From Dolomitihabitans soli (GTDB lineage Bacteria > Actinomycetota > Actinomycetes > Streptosporangiales > Streptosporangiaceae): 64,000 bases of DNA. The translations under genes and the position numbers were made by a program. The stretch is taken from positions 124,001-188,000 of the forward strand of contig NZ_JAKNTW010000006.1 in NCBI RefSeq assembly GCF_022213955.1, given 5' to 3'. This document shows positions 1-9,548 of the stretch, in pieces. A model generated the notes under the pieces. It was not told the DNA's origin and ran no database searches. It saw only the letters and a program-made list of their open reading frames with translations. Numbering within the stretch: position 1 is the first letter of the stretch; every line of letters starts with the position of its first letter.

Positions 1-800
1 ACGTCGCTCGGCCACTGGTTGGCCTCCGCGAGCAGCACCCGGTCCGGGTAGATCCGGTCGACCTCGGCGCGCACCCGCTTGAGGTACGCGTGCGTGGCGG
101 GGAGGTTCTCGCAGTTGGTGCCCTCGACCTCGAAGAGGTACGGCACGGCGTCGAGCCGGAAACCGTCGATGCCGAGGTCGAGCCAGAAGCGCAGGACCTC
201 CATCATGGCGTCCTGCACGTCGGGGTTCTCGAAGTTGAGGTCCGGCTGGTGGGAGAAGAACCGGTGCCAGAAGTACTGCCCGCGGACGGGGTCGTACGTC
301 CAGTTGGAGGTCTCGGTGTCGACGAAGATGATCCGGGCGTCGCGGTACAGCTCGTCGTTGTCGGACCAGACGTAGAAGTCGCCGAACGGGCCCTCGGGGT
401 CGTGCCGGGACGCCTGGAACCAGGGATGCTGGTCGCTGGTGTGGTTCATCACCAGGTCGGCGACGACGCGCATGCCGCGCTTGTGGGCCTCGTCGACCAG
501 CTTAATGAAATCTCCCAGATCGCCGAAATCTGGGAGGATTTTCATATAGTCGGAAATGTCATACCCGCCATCGCGGAGTGGCGATTCGTACAGCGGGAGC
601 AGCCAGAGGCAGTCCACGCCGAGCCACTGAAGATAGTCGAGCTTGCTGATGAGCCCGCGGATGTCTCCTGTGCCGTCTCCGTTGGAATCGGCGAAGCCCC
701 GGATGAGCACCTCGTAGAAAACGGCCCTTTTATACCAATGAGGGTCGTTCGGCTTCTCGTGGGTGAACGTATTCGGGACGGGCTGTGGTGTCGAGCTCAC
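1..800 (-). CDS. treS: Trehalose synthase TreS (maltose alpha-D-glucosyltransferase), 3' part cut by window edge
   Basis: TreS interconverts maltose and trehalose in the cytoplasm; with GlgE and a maltokinase it turns trehalose into alpha-glucan. The reading begins at a GTG whose complement is at 798-800, with GGGGAG about nine bases upstream, and stays open to the edge (about 266 codons seen). GH13 landmarks are visible: [20 protein letters not shown] near the start, [14 protein letters not shown] (region I), and [20 protein letters not shown], which carries the catalytic nucleophile Asp of the TreS type. It lies 41 bases downstream of glgE on the same strand, so the two are probably co-transcribed. 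The acid/base Glu of [11 protein letters not shown] is just inside the edge; the rest of the enzyme and any maltokinase domain are outside the window. Confidence 0.93.
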   Translation of the reverse strand, partial: MSSTPQPVPNTFTHEKPNDPHWYKRAVFYEVLIRGFADSNGDGTGDIRGLISKLDYLQWLGVDCLWLLPLYESPLRDGGYDISDYMKILPDFGDLGDFIKLVDEAHKRGMRVVADLVMNHTSDQHPWFQASRHDPEGPFGDFYVWSDNDELYRDARIIFVDTETSNWTYDPVRGQYFWHRFFSHQPDLNFENPDVQDAMMEVLRFWLDLGIDGFRLDAVPYLFEVEGTNCENLPATHAYLKRVRAEVDRIYPDRVLLAEANQWPSD

Positions 801-841
801 CTTATGGACTCCCCGCTGTGCCTTTCGCGCGCTCCGCCGGC

Positions 842-2935
842 CTACCGTGATGGTGCCGGTGTCGCTCGCACGGTGAAGATGTGGGCTGGGTGGATGTGCG
901 GATCGAGGCGGACGTAGTTGGAGCTCCGCCATCGGTACGACTCGCCCGACAGTTCGTCGTCCACGACGAACTCGGCTTGCCAGTCGAGACCGAGAGCGGG
1001 CATGTCGAGGGTCGCCGTCGCCTCGTGGGTGTTGTGCGGGTCGAGATTGACGACCGCCAGAACCACGTCGCCTAGGCCGTGCCGTCGTGTGGCCGTGTCA
1101 TAGGGACCAGGAAGCCGCTTGGAAAAGCAGATCAAGTTGGGCTGGTCGACGTCGTGAAACCGTAGATTACGCAATTCCTGGAGTGCTGGATGGGCTCTTC
1201 GGAACAAATTCAGCCGGGTGATGAACGGCCCCAGGCTGCGCCCTTCGCGCTCAGCAGCCACCCAATCCCGTGGTTTGTACTGATATTTCTCACTATCAAG
1301 GTATTCTTCACTACCGGGGCGAACCGGGACATTCTCCGCAAGCTCGTAGCCCGCGTACACCCCCCACGACGGCGCCATCAACGCGGCCAGCACCGCCCTG
1401 ATCTTGAACGCCGGGACCCCGCCGTGCTGAAGGTACTCATGCAGAATGTCCGGAGTATTGACGAACAGGTTCGGCCGCAGGAAATGCGCGGTGTCGTGGG
1501 CCAGCTCCGCGAGGTACTCCTCCACCTCCTCCCTGGAGTTCTTCCAGGTGAAGTAGGTGTACGACTGGTGGAACCCGACCTTGGCGAGGGTCCGCATCAT
1601 GGCCGGCCGGGTGAACGCCTCCGACAGGAAGAGCACGTCGGGGTCGGTGGCGTTGATGTCGGAGAGCAGCCGCTCCCAGAAGGCCACCGGCTTGGTGTGC
1701 GGATTGTCGACCCGGAAGATCCGCACCCCGTGCGCCATCCAGAGCCGCACCACCCGCTTGACCTCGTCGTAGACCCCCTCGGGATCGTTGTCGAAGTTCA
1801 TCGGGTAGATGTCCTGGTACTTCTTGGGCGGGTTCTCCGCGTAGGCGATGCTCCCGTCGGCCCTGATGTTGAACCACTCGGGATGCTCCTTGACCCACGG
1901 ATGATCCGGCGAGCACTGCAGGGCGAAGTCGATCGCCACCTCCATGCCCAGCTCGCGGGTCCGCTGCACGAACGCGTCGAAGTCGTCGAACGTGCCCAGG
2001 TCCGGGTGGATCGCGTCGTGCCCGCCGAGTTCGGAGCCGATCGCCCACGGCGAGCCCGGGTCGTAGGGCTCGGGCTGCAGGGTGTTGTTGCGCCCCTTGC
2101 GGAAGGTCGCCCCGATCGGGTGGATCGGCGGCAGGTAGACGACGTCGAATCCCATGGCGGCGACGGCGGGGAGCCGCTTGGCCGCCGTACGGAAGTCTCC
2201 GGACTTGGGGGCCGCCACGTCGTCGACGATCGCGCCCTCGGAACGCGGGAAGAACTCGTACCACGACCCGAACAGCGCCCTGCGCCGGTGCACGAGCACC
2301 TGGTACCTGGGCGACCGGGTGACCAGCTCGCGGAGCGGGTGCGCGGACAGCAGGGCGGCGGTCTCGCGCAGCTGGGCCATCGCCAGCCTGGCCCGGGGAT
2401 CGACGTCGCCGTCGCGCAGCCTGGCCGCGATGGCCTGCAGGGCCGCCCGGTGCCCGCAGGCGTTGCCGTTGCCGTTCGGCCGGGTGTCCGGCGACTCCTC
2501 GCCCTCGCCCGCCGTACGGCCCGCGTGCCGGCAGTCGGCGGTCCGGACGGCCTTCGCGGCGCGGTCGAACAGCCGGGCGCCCTCCTCGCACATCAGGTCC
2601 ACGTCCATGCCGCGCGGGATCTTGATGCCGGCGTCGTGCAGCCAGGTGGCGATCGGATCGCTCCACGCCTCGACCCGGAAATGCCACAAGCCCTCGGTGG
2701 GCAACGTGACCACGACCCCCCAACGGTCGCTGCCCGGCGTCAGCTCGCGCATGGCGAGCAGCGGCCCGCGCGCGCCGCCGGGGTCGGTCAGCACCACCCC
2801 GGCCGCGACCGCGTCGTGTCCCTCACGGAACACGGTCGCCTCGACGTCGAAGGTCTCACCCGCTGCCGCCTTGGCGGGTCTGCCGCCGCAGTCGACCACC
2901 GGATGGATGTCCTGTATGGGGATTCTTCCAATCAT
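842..2935 (-). CDS. glgE: Alpha-1,4-glucan:maltose-1-phosphate maltosyltransferase GlgE
   Basis: GlgE transfers maltosyl units from maltose-1-phosphate to the end of alpha-1,4-glucans. The 697-residue length is normal for the family. An N-terminal Ig-like domain (about residues 1-120, with an extra charged stretch near 130-165) precedes the GH13_3 catalytic barrel. The nucleophile is Asp410 in [11 protein letters not shown] and the acid/base is Glu439 in [10 protein letters not shown]. Their 29-residue spacing matches well-studied GlgE enzymes (from memory), and [11 protein letters not shown] supplies the third acid. The start is the ATG at 2935; no strong ribosome site precedes it. It is the first gene of a minus-strand unit with treS and divergent from glgP across 406 bases, which places synthesis and phosphorolysis of glucan side by side. 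Confidence 0.96.
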   Translation of the reverse strand: MIGRIPIQDIHPVVDCGGRPAKAAAGETFDVEATVFREGHDAVAAGVVLTDPGGARGPLLAMRELTPGSDRWGVVVTLPTEGLWHFRVEAWSDPIATWLHDAGIKIPRGMDVDLMCEEGARLFDRAAKAVRTADCRHAGRTAGEGEESPDTRPNGNGNACGHRAALQAIAARLRDGDVDPRARLAMAQLRETAALLSAHPLRELVTRSPRYQVLVHRRRALFGSWYEFFPRSEGAIVDDVAAPKSGDFRTAAKRLPAVAAMGFDVVYLPPIHPIGATFRKGRNNTLQPEPYDPGSPWAIGSELGGHDAIHPDLGTFDDFDAFVQRTRELGMEVAIDFALQCSPDHPWVKEHPEWFNIRADGSIAYAENPPKKYQDIYPMNFDNDPEGVYDEVKRVVRLWMAHGVRIFRVDNPHTKPVAFWERLLSDINATDPDVLFLSEAFTRPAMMRTLAKVGFHQSYTYFTWKNSREEVEEYLAELAHDTAHFLRPNLFVNTPDILHEYLQHGGVPAFKIRAVLAALMAPSWGVYAGYELAENVPVRPGSEEYLDSEKYQYKPRDWVAAEREGRSLGPFITRLNLFRRAHPALQELRNLRFHDVDQPNLICFSKRLPGPYDTATRRHGLGDVVLAVVNLDPHNTHEATATLDMPALGLDWQAEFVVDDELSGESYRWRSSNYVRLDPHIHPAHIFTVRATPAPSR

Positions 2936-3341
2936 CGCATCTCAAGGTAGCGACGGCGCACTCGGTGCCGTCGGAGGTTGTGCGGCAAGAAACGATCTCT
3001 GGTTCGTCAAGAGCGGGAAGGCAGCGTCGTAGCGCGACCTTGAGATCTCATCATGCGCCTGGATGGAGCCGGGTCGTACATCAAAATAAGGTGCCCCAAT
3101 AGTTCCGCTTCATGCGTGCGGAGGAAAGAGTGGAGATCTCTTCCTCCCGGGCAAGTTGCCCTGCCCTCCGCCTGCCGGACAGGATCGGGGGGCGAAGGTG
3201 GTGGGCATCCGTGTGAAAGATCAGCAGGATTCCGGTTTGAGGTGGTTTGTTCAAGGTGAAGGTGAGACGGATGAGAGCCGTCTCCCCGGCAAGTGTGTTT
3301 CGGTCGCGCGTCGTGGCGCTGAGTAACTAGGGTCTGGCACC
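2936..3341. promoter_or_regulatory. Divergent glgE/glgP intergenic region
   Basis: This 406-base gap separates minus-strand glgE from plus-strand glgP and must hold both promoters. Next to glgP, TAGGGT at 3328-3333 has the form of a -10 box and would start transcription almost at the GTG at 3342, giving a nearly leaderless mRNA; no clear -35 accompanies it. I see no convincing small gene, repeat or RNA element here. The promoter call is weak. Confidence 0.3.
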
Positions 3342-5939
3342 GTGAGAGCAATCCGCAGGTTCACCGTCCGTACCGTTCTGCCTGGTGAGCTCGCCGCACT
3401 CGGTGAGCTCGTGCACAATCTCCGCTGGTCCTGGCACCCGGAGACCCTGGACCTGTTCGCCGAGGTCGATCCGGTCGTCTGGGAACAGGTCGGCGGAGAC
3501 CCCGTCGCGCTGCTCGGCGCCGTGGAGTCCGGCCGCCTGCGTGAGCTGGCCGCCGACCGCCGCTTCCTGCGCAGGCTCGCCGACGCCGCCGACGACCTGC
3601 GCGAGTACATGACCGCGCCCAGGTGGTACCAGACGCTTCCGGAGGCGCCGCACGCCGTCGCCTACTTCTCGCCCGAGTACGGCATAGCCGCCGCGCTCCC
3701 GCAGTACTCCGGCGGCCTGGGCATCCTCGCCGGCGACCACCTCAAGACGGCCAGCGACCTCGGGGTGCCGATCCTCGCCGTCGGCCTGCTCTACCGGCAC
3801 GGATACTTCACCCAGTCGCTCTCGCCCGAGGGCTGGCAGCTGGAGCACTACCCGAGCCTCGATCCCGGCGGCCTGCCGCTGACCCTGCTCAAGGAGGGCG
3901 GCGGCGCGCCCGCACGGGTCCGCATCGGCCTGCCCGAGGGCCGCACGCTGCACGCCCAGATCTGGGTGGCCCAGGTCGGCCGGGTGCCGCTGCTGCTGCT
4001 CGACTCCGACGTGGCCGAGAACGACCACACCGCCCGTGACATCACCGACCGCCTGTACGGCGGCGGCACCGACCACCGCCTCATGCAGGAGCTGCTGCTC
4101 GGCGTCGGCGGCGTCCGGGCGATCAGGGCGTACTGCGAGGCCACCGGCCACTCCGAGCCCGAGGTCTTCCACACCAACGAGGGTCACGCGGGCTTCCTCG
4201 GCCTGGAGCGGATCCGCGAGCTGACCGAGAGCCGGCTGTCCTTCGAGGAGGCGCTGGAGGCCGTCCGCGCCGGCACGGTGTTCACCACGCACACCCCGGT
4301 GCCGGCCGGCATCGACAGGTTCCCCGCCGACATGATCGCCAGGCAGTTCGGCGGCGACAACGCCTGGCCCACCGTCCCGGTCGACCGCATCCTCGCGCTC
4401 GGCGCGGAGCCCGACCCGCAGGAGGGCGAGAAGGCGGTCTTCAACATGGCCGTGATGGGCATGCGCCTCGCCCAGCGGGTCAACGGCGTCTCGCGGCTGC
4501 ACGGCGACGTCAGCAAGGGGATGTTCCAGGGCTTGTGGCCGGGCTTCGACCTCGCCGACGTGCCCATCGGGTCGATCACCAACGGGGTGCACGCGCCCAC
4601 CTGGGTCGGCCGCGAGTTCATGGAACTGGCCGGGCGGGAGCTGCCGACCCTGATCGAGCCCGCCCAGGGCTGGGACAGCGTCCGGAACGTGTCCGACGTC
4701 GACCTCTGGTCGATCAGGGGCCGCCTGCGGGAGCGCCTGGTCCTGGCCGCGCGCGGCCGGCTGCGCGAGTCCTGGCGGGCCAGGGGCGCCTCGACCGCCG
4801 AACTGGGCTGGATCGACGACGCCCTCGACCCCGAGGTGCTCACCATCGGCTTCGCCCGCCGGGTGCCGTCGTACAAGCGGCTCACGCTCATGCTCAGCGA
4901 CCCCGACCGGCTGCGCGCGATGCTGCTGCACCCCGAACGGCCGGTCCAGATCGTGATCGCGGGCAAGGCGCATCCCGCCGACGAGGGCGGCAAGAAGCTG
5001 ATCCAGCAGATCGTCAAGTTCGCCGACTCCGAGAGCGTGCGGCACCGGATCGTCTTCCTGCCCGACTACGACATGAACCTCGGCCAGCTCATGGTGCAGG
5101 GCTGCGACGTGTGGATGAACAACCCGCTGCGCCCGCTGGAGGCGTGCGGCACCAGCGGCATGAAGGCCGCGCTCAACGGCGGCCTCAACCTGTCCATCCG
5201 CGACGGCTGGTGGGACGAGTGGTACGACGGCACCAACGGCTGGGCCATCCCCACCGCCGACGGCGTCGCCGACCCCGACCGCAGGGACGAACTGGAGGCC
5301 AACGGGCTGTACGACCTGATCGAGCACGAGGTCGCCGACCGGTTCTACGATCGCGCCGCCGACGGCCTGCCCCGGCGCTGGCTGGAGATGGTCAAGCACA
5401 CGCTGACCTCGCTCGGCCCCAAGGTCCTGGCCGGGCGCATGCTGCGCGACTACGTGGTCGACCTCTACACGCCCGCCGCCGCCTCGGCCCGCGCCCTGTC
5501 CGCGGACGGCCACACCGCCGCCCGGACGTTCGCCGACTGGAAGCTGCGCGTGACCAGGGCCTGGCCGGGCGTCCGGGTCGAGCACGTGGAGGCGTCCGGG
5601 GTGGGGGAGGCTCCCGAGGTGGGCGCGGCCCTGGAGTTGCGGGCCACGATCGCGCTGGGCGAGCTGGAACCCGCCGACGTCAGCGTGCAGGCCGCGTACG
5701 GCAGGGTCGGCCCGCACGACGAACTGGTCGATCCCCGCTACACCAGTCTGGGGATCGCCTCGGTCGGCGACGACGGCAAGGCGCACTTCACTGGCGAGGT
5801 CCCGCTCGACCGCACCGGCGCCTTCGGCTACACCATCCGCGTGGTCCCCGCCCACCCGCTGATGGCCTCACCCGCCGAACTCGGCCTCATCGCGCTCCCC
5901 GAAGAACCGGCCGGCATGACCAACGGCACCCTGCGCTGA
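3342..5939 (+). CDS. glgP: Alpha-glucan phosphorylase (GT35)
   Basis: This enzyme releases glucose-1-phosphate from glycogen-like alpha-glucans using phosphate and pyridoxal phosphate. At 865 residues it fits the actinobacterial/thermophile GlgP subfamily, which carries an N-terminal DUF3417 extension (residues about 10-115 here). The phosphorylase fold follows: YFSPEYGIAAALPQYSGGLG near residue 110, HTNEGHAGFL, TTHTPVPAGIDRF, and the PLP-binding ACGTSGMKAALNGGLN, in which Lys608 forms the Schiff base. The C-terminal 150 residues form a separate beta-rich tail. GTG at 3342 is taken as start because upstream sequence gives no better one. Divergence from glgE-treS suggests joint control of glucan turnover. 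Confidence 0.95.
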   Translation: MRAIRRFTVRTVLPGELAALGELVHNLRWSWHPETLDLFAEVDPVVWEQVGGDPVALLGAVESGRLRELAADRRFLRRLADAADDLREYMTAPRWYQTLPEAPHAVAYFSPEYGIAAALPQYSGGLGILAGDHLKTASDLGVPILAVGLLYRHGYFTQSLSPEGWQLEHYPSLDPGGLPLTLLKEGGGAPARVRIGLPEGRTLHAQIWVAQVGRVPLLLLDSDVAENDHTARDITDRLYGGGTDHRLMQELLLGVGGVRAIRAYCEATGHSEPEVFHTNEGHAGFLGLERIRELTESRLSFEEALEAVRAGTVFTTHTPVPAGIDRFPADMIARQFGGDNAWPTVPVDRILALGAEPDPQEGEKAVFNMAVMGMRLAQRVNGVSRLHGDVSKGMFQGLWPGFDLADVPIGSITNGVHAPTWVGREFMELAGRELPTLIEPAQGWDSVRNVSDVDLWSIRGRLRERLVLAARGRLRESWRARGASTAELGWIDDALDPEVLTIGFARRVPSYKRLTLMLSDPDRLRAMLLHPERPVQIVIAGKAHPADEGGKKLIQQIVKFADSESVRHRIVFLPDYDMNLGQLMVQGCDVWMNNPLRPLEACGTSGMKAALNGGLNLSIRDGWWDEWYDGTNGWAIPTADGVADPDRRDELEANGLYDLIEHEVADRFYDRAADGLPRRWLEMVKHTLTSLGPKVLAGRMLRDYVVDLYTPAAASARALSADGHTAARTFADWKLRVTRAWPGVRVEHVEASGVGEAPEVGAALELRATIALGELEPADVSVQAAYGRVGPHDELVDPRYTSLGIASVGDDGKAHFTGEVPLDRTGAFGYTIRVVPAHPLMASPAELGLIALPEEPAGMTNGTLR

Positions 5940-5984
5940 CCTGAAGCCGGTACGGCACGCCAGACCGGCCGCTGATCCGTTGCA

Positions 5985-6430
5985 CGTACGGCACGCCAGG
6001 TCAGCCCCGCGCGCCGTACGTGGTGCGGTCCGTGGGGTCCACGCTGCTCCAGCGGCGCCTGGCGTGCCGCCGTAACGCCTGGCGTCTGGGCCGTCTCCGC
6101 TGGTTTCACACCGCTGTGGGAGGCGTGCGGCACGCCGGGCAGGCCCGCGCGCCGTTCGTGGTGCGGTCCGTGGGGTCCACGCTGCTCCAGTGGCGCCTGG
6201 CGTGCCGCCGTATCGCCTGGCGTCTGGGCCGTCTCCGCTGGTTTCACGCCGCTGTGGTGGGAGGTGTGCGGCACGCCGGGCAGGCCCGCGCGCCGTTCGT
6301 GGTGCGGTCCGTGGGGTCCACGCTGCTCCAGCGGCGCCGGGCCGTCTCCGCTGGGTTCACGCCGCTGTGGTGGGAGGTCGGCGGACGCCGGGTCGCCCTC
6401 GCGCCGGTCGTGGGGCGCTCCGCCATGTCT
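5985..6430. repeat. Tandem repeat array of about 140 bp units downstream of glgP
   Basis: Three near-identical copies of a block beginning GGTGCGGTCCGTGGGGTCC start at 6022, 6160 and 6301 (spacing 138 and 141). Each continues with a CTGCTCCAG segment and, further on, a GGGCCGTCTCCGCTGG segment; the third copy lacks an internal 40-odd bases. GTACGGCACGCCAG at 5950 and 5990 is a degenerate leading part. The minus-strand reading through the array encodes repetitive Arg/Pro/His-rich sequence that I do not regard as a gene. From 6431 to the regulator at 6613 I see nothing further. Confidence 0.75.
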
Positions 6431-6612
6431 TAGCTGGTGCGCACCCCCCATCTGGTGCGGATGTGTGGGGCGTGGCGGCCTTTGCCGGTGGGGCCTGTGG
6501 GGTGTTTCGATCATGTGTGACGGCTATCGCGAGCAGGATGTGTGGTTGGGTAGGCTTCCTTCACCGTTGGGCCCGAAGTGACGGGCGTTTGCAGTGACCC
6601 AGATGGGCGGCC

Positions 6613-7500
6613 ATGGACGATAGTGATCCCCCCGTCGAGACACTGGTGGCCACCGTGCGGGGCGTGTTGCCCTCGCTCACCCCGGCCGCCAGGACCGTCG
6701 CGCGCCTGATCCTCGACGATCCCGGGATGGTCGCGCGCAGCACGATCACCGAGCTGAGCGCCGCCTCGGGCACCAGCGAGGCGACCATCGTCAGAACCGC
6801 GCGGGTGCTCGGCTTCGCGGGCTACCCCCAGCTGCGGCTGGCGCTGGCCGCCGCCTCGGCCGCCCGGCCGCCCGACCGCCTGGTCCCGGGTGACCTGGCT
6901 CCCGACGACCCGCTGTCCGAGGTCATCGTGAAGGTGGCCCGCGCCGAGTCCGAGGCGATCAAGGACACCGTCGCTCAGCTCACCTCCGAGCGCCTCGGCC
7001 TGGTCGTCGAGGCGATCGTCGGCGCCCGGCGCACCAACGTGTACGGCGTCGGCGCCTCCGGGCTGGTCGCCAGCGACCTGACCCAGAAGCTGCTGCGCAT
7101 CGGCATGTCCAGCAACGCCTTCACCGACGTCCACCTCGCGCTCACCAACTCCGCGCTGCTGCGCGAGGGCGACGTGGCCGTCGGCGTGAGCACCACGGGC
7201 GAGACCCCCGACGTGCTCGCCCCGCTCCGCAACGCCCGCGACGCCGGAGCCACCACCGTCGCGATCACCAACAACCCCCGGTCCTCGATGGCGGCGCTGG
7301 TCGACCATCCGCTGATCTCGGCGGGCCGCGAATCGGCCTTCCGGCCGGGCGCGCTCGCCAGCCGGATCAGCCAGCTCCTCCTCGTCGACTGCATCTTCGT
7401 CGGCGTCGCCCAGCGCACCTTCGACACCGCCCAGGAAGCTGTTCAGGCCAGCCGCCACGCCCTCGACGAATTTCTCCGCGAAGGCCGTAGAAAGGCCTGA
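6613..7500 (+). CDS. MurR/RpiR family transcriptional regulator
   Basis: Cytoplasmic DNA-binding regulator of the RpiR family, 295 residues, the usual size. The N-terminal winged-helix HTH covers about residues 5-80, with ELSAASGTSEATIVRTARVL as the recognition part. A SIS sugar-phosphate-binding domain follows (about 125-265), with VYGVGASGLVASDL and VGVSTTGETPDVL as the two phosphate-contacting loops. Family members sense phosphorylated sugars such as MurNAc-6-P or hexose phosphates. The next gene is a secreted GHL10 glycosidase, which could be a target, but no operator is obvious. The ATG at 6613 is the only sensible start. The effector is unknown. Confidence 0.93.
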   Translation: MDDSDPPVETLVATVRGVLPSLTPAARTVARLILDDPGMVARSTITELSAASGTSEATIVRTARVLGFAGYPQLRLALAAASAARPPDRLVPGDLAPDDPLSEVIVKVARAESEAIKDTVAQLTSERLGLVVEAIVGARRTNVYGVGASGLVASDLTQKLLRIGMSSNAFTDVHLALTNSALLREGDVAVGVSTTGETPDVLAPLRNARDAGATTVAITNNPRSSMAALVDHPLISAGRESAFRPGALASRISQLLLVDCIFVGVAQRTFDTAQEAVQASRHALDEFLREGRRKA

Positions 7501-7817
7501 CGTCGCTCCCGCAGCGCAGCTCGCCGGCTCGCAGCGAAAGGCGTTGGCACCGGCGTCCACCGGCGTCCTCGGTGAGTGCGCCCTGTCGGCCGGACGGTAT
7601 GGGGTGATCCGTCGGGCTCCTTCAGCCGGTCCCGGCGGATGGTTCCGACCTGGCGTGATCCCTAGGTGGAACCGGGCCCTTCAGCCGGTTTCCGGTGGGG
7701 TGGAATCCGGGGGGTCGGCCGGTCGGTGGTGGCGATTTTCTTCATGGTCATTGACTAGCCGGGAGATTTCTGCCATCTTCCGCCGAGAAGGCCCGTGCAC
7801 CCCCGAGGAGTTCCCCC
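7501..7817. other. Gene-free stretch with a short imperfect duplication
   Basis: This 317-base gap lies between the RpiR gene and the GHL10 gene. Two related segments, each with TTCAGCCGGT (7621 and 7680) followed by a G-rich run and GGTTCCG- or GGAATCCG-like ends, suggest an old tandem duplication of about 60 bases. The promoter of the next gene is probably in its last 80 bases, which are less GC-rich, but I could not assign boxes. Confidence 0.4.
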
Positions 7818-9353
7818 ATGGCCATGGAACGTCGTACCGTCCTGCGTGGCCTCGCCGCCGCCGCCGCGGTGCCGCTGACGCCGCTGCTTCCCCTCGCCGC
7901 CCACGCCGTCTCCGCCGACCCGCCGCCGCTACGCCAGATGCGAGGCATGTGGATCGCCTCGGTGGTCAACATCAACTGGCCGTCGAAGCCGGGCCTCACG
8001 CCCGACGCGCAGCGGGCCGAATATCTCGCCTGGCTCGATCTGGCCGTCGCCAGGAAGCTCAACTCCGTCTTCGTTCAGATCCGGCCGACCGCGGACGCCT
8101 TCTGGCCCTCGCCGTACGAGCCCTGGTCGCAGTATCTGACCGGGACCCAGGGGCAGGACCCGGGCTATGACCCGCTCGGCTTCGCGGTCGAGGAGACGCA
8201 CAAGCGCGGGCTGGCCTTCCACGGCTGGTTCAACCCCTACCGCGTCTCGATGCAGGCGGACCCGGCCAAGCTGCACCCCGACCACCCCGGCCGCCGGCAT
8301 CCCGACTGGATCGTCCCCTACGGCGGCAAGCTCTACTACAACCCGGGGATGCCGGAGGTCCGCGCGTTCGTCCAGGACGCCATGATGGACGCGGTCACCC
8401 GCTACGACCTCGACGGCCTGCACTTCGACGACTACTTCTACCCGGTCAACAGCACCGCCTTCGACGACTCCGCGGCCTTCGCCGAACACGGCGGCGGGTT
8501 CCCCGACCTGGCCGCGTGGCGGCGGAACAACGTCGATCTCCTGGTGCAGGAGATGCGGCAGCGGGTCAGGGACGCCAAGCCCGAGATCGCCTGGGGGATC
8601 AGCCCCTCGGGCATCTGGCGCAACAAGGCCACCGACCCGCTCGGCTCCGAGACCAACGGCGGCCAGTCGTACGACAACCTGCACGCCGACACCCGGGGCT
8701 GGGTGAAGAAGGGCTGGCTCGACTACATCGCGCCGCAGATCTACTGGAACATCGGTTTCACCGTCGCCGACTACGCCAAGCTCACCCCGTGGTGGGCGGG
8801 CGTCGCCGCGGGCACCGACGTGCAACTGTGGATCGGTCAGGCCGCCTACAAGGTCACCGCCGCGGGCCAGCCCGCCGAATGGTTCCAGCCGGGCGAACTG
8901 ACCGCCCACCTGACCCTGAACCGGGACCATCCCCAGGTCGGCGGTGACATCTTCTACAACGCGAACGACGTGCGCGAGGACCGGATCGGCTCCGTCACCA
9001 AGGTCGTGGCCGACCACTACCCGGCCCCCGCCCTGCCTCCCCTGCTCCCTCGCCTCGCCCACGGTACGGCTCCGCGCCGCCCGGCCCTCACCCATGCCCG
9101 CCGAACCTCCGCCGGCGTCGAACTCCGCTTCCACGCCACCGGCCGCGACGTCCCCCGCCTCTACGCGGTCTACCGGGTCGTCGCGGGCAGACCCGACTTC
9201 CGCACGGCCCGCCACCTGGTGGCCGTCGTTCCCGGCAAACGCTTCGCCGCCTGGACCGACCCCGCCGCCCCGCGCGGGGCCACCTACTACGTCACCGCCC
9301 TCGACTCCGCGAACCGCCAGGGCCCGGCGAGCCTCCCCCGCCGCCCGCACTGA
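7818..9353 (+). CDS. Secreted glycoside hydrolase-like protein, GHL10 (DUF187) family
   Basis: A 511-residue exported protein. The N-terminus MERRTVLRGLAAAAAVPLTP is a Tat-like signal with the twin arginine in ERRTVL. Residues about 35-345 form the GHL10 (TIM-barrel) domain: RGMWIASVVNINWPSKPG opens it, and FVQIRPTADAFWPSPYEPWS, FHGWFNPYRVS and GLHFDDYFYP follow. The tail from about 400 looks like a fibronectin-type beta-sandwich. The family resembles glycosidases acting on cell-wall or polysaccharide substrates, but the reaction of this member is not known. GAGGAG at 7803-7808 supports the ATG at 7818; an ATG two codons on is an alternative. It follows an RpiR-type sugar-phosphate regulator. 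Confidence 0.9.
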   Translation: MAMERRTVLRGLAAAAAVPLTPLLPLAAHAVSADPPPLRQMRGMWIASVVNINWPSKPGLTPDAQRAEYLAWLDLAVARKLNSVFVQIRPTADAFWPSPYEPWSQYLTGTQGQDPGYDPLGFAVEETHKRGLAFHGWFNPYRVSMQADPAKLHPDHPGRRHPDWIVPYGGKLYYNPGMPEVRAFVQDAMMDAVTRYDLDGLHFDDYFYPVNSTAFDDSAAFAEHGGGFPDLAAWRRNNVDLLVQEMRQRVRDAKPEIAWGISPSGIWRNKATDPLGSETNGGQSYDNLHADTRGWVKKGWLDYIAPQIYWNIGFTVADYAKLTPWWAGVAAGTDVQLWIGQAAYKVTAAGQPAEWFQPGELTAHLTLNRDHPQVGGDIFYNANDVREDRIGSVTKVVADHYPAPALPPLLPRLAHGTAPRRPALTHARRTSAGVELRFHATGRDVPRLYAVYRVVAGRPDFRTARHLVAVVPGKRFAAWTDPAAPRGATYYVTALDSANRQGPASLPRRPH

Positions 9354-9378
9354 CCAGCCCCGCCTCCGCGCACGGGCA

Positions 9379-9405
9379 CCCGGCATGGCGTTCCGCCATG
9401 CCGGG
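9379..9405. terminator. Bidirectional hairpin terminator between converging genes
   Basis: CCCGGCATGGCG (9379-9390) and CGCCATGCCGGG (9394-9405) form a perfect 12-bp stem with a three-base loop. It stands between the converging GHL10 and serine hydrolase genes, where one structure could serve both. There is no U-tract, which is usual in high-GC actinomycetes. Confidence 0.7.
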
Positions 9406-9548
9406 CGTCTGAGGTGTGACCGGTGCCGGCACGGTCGGTGTTCGGATGCCTGAGGTGCGGCTCGTGCCCGGGGTAAACGGGCCGCGTGCTCGATCGGCGT
9501 GCGGCCGGACGGTCCGGGCGCGCCCCTGATGTCGCCGGCAGGGCGTGA

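Noticed and set aside
3327-5855. 842-codon open frame on the minus strand
   Set aside because: It is the antisense shadow of glgP; composition is Arg/Val/Gly/His-rich as expected from high-GC antisense, with no family motif, while glgP has clear catalytic motifs.
5828-6514. Repetitive minus-strand frame over the 140-bp repeats
   Set aside because: Its protein repeats (PHGPHHERRAG type) just mirror the DNA repeats; no ribosome site, and it overlaps the 3' end of glgP.
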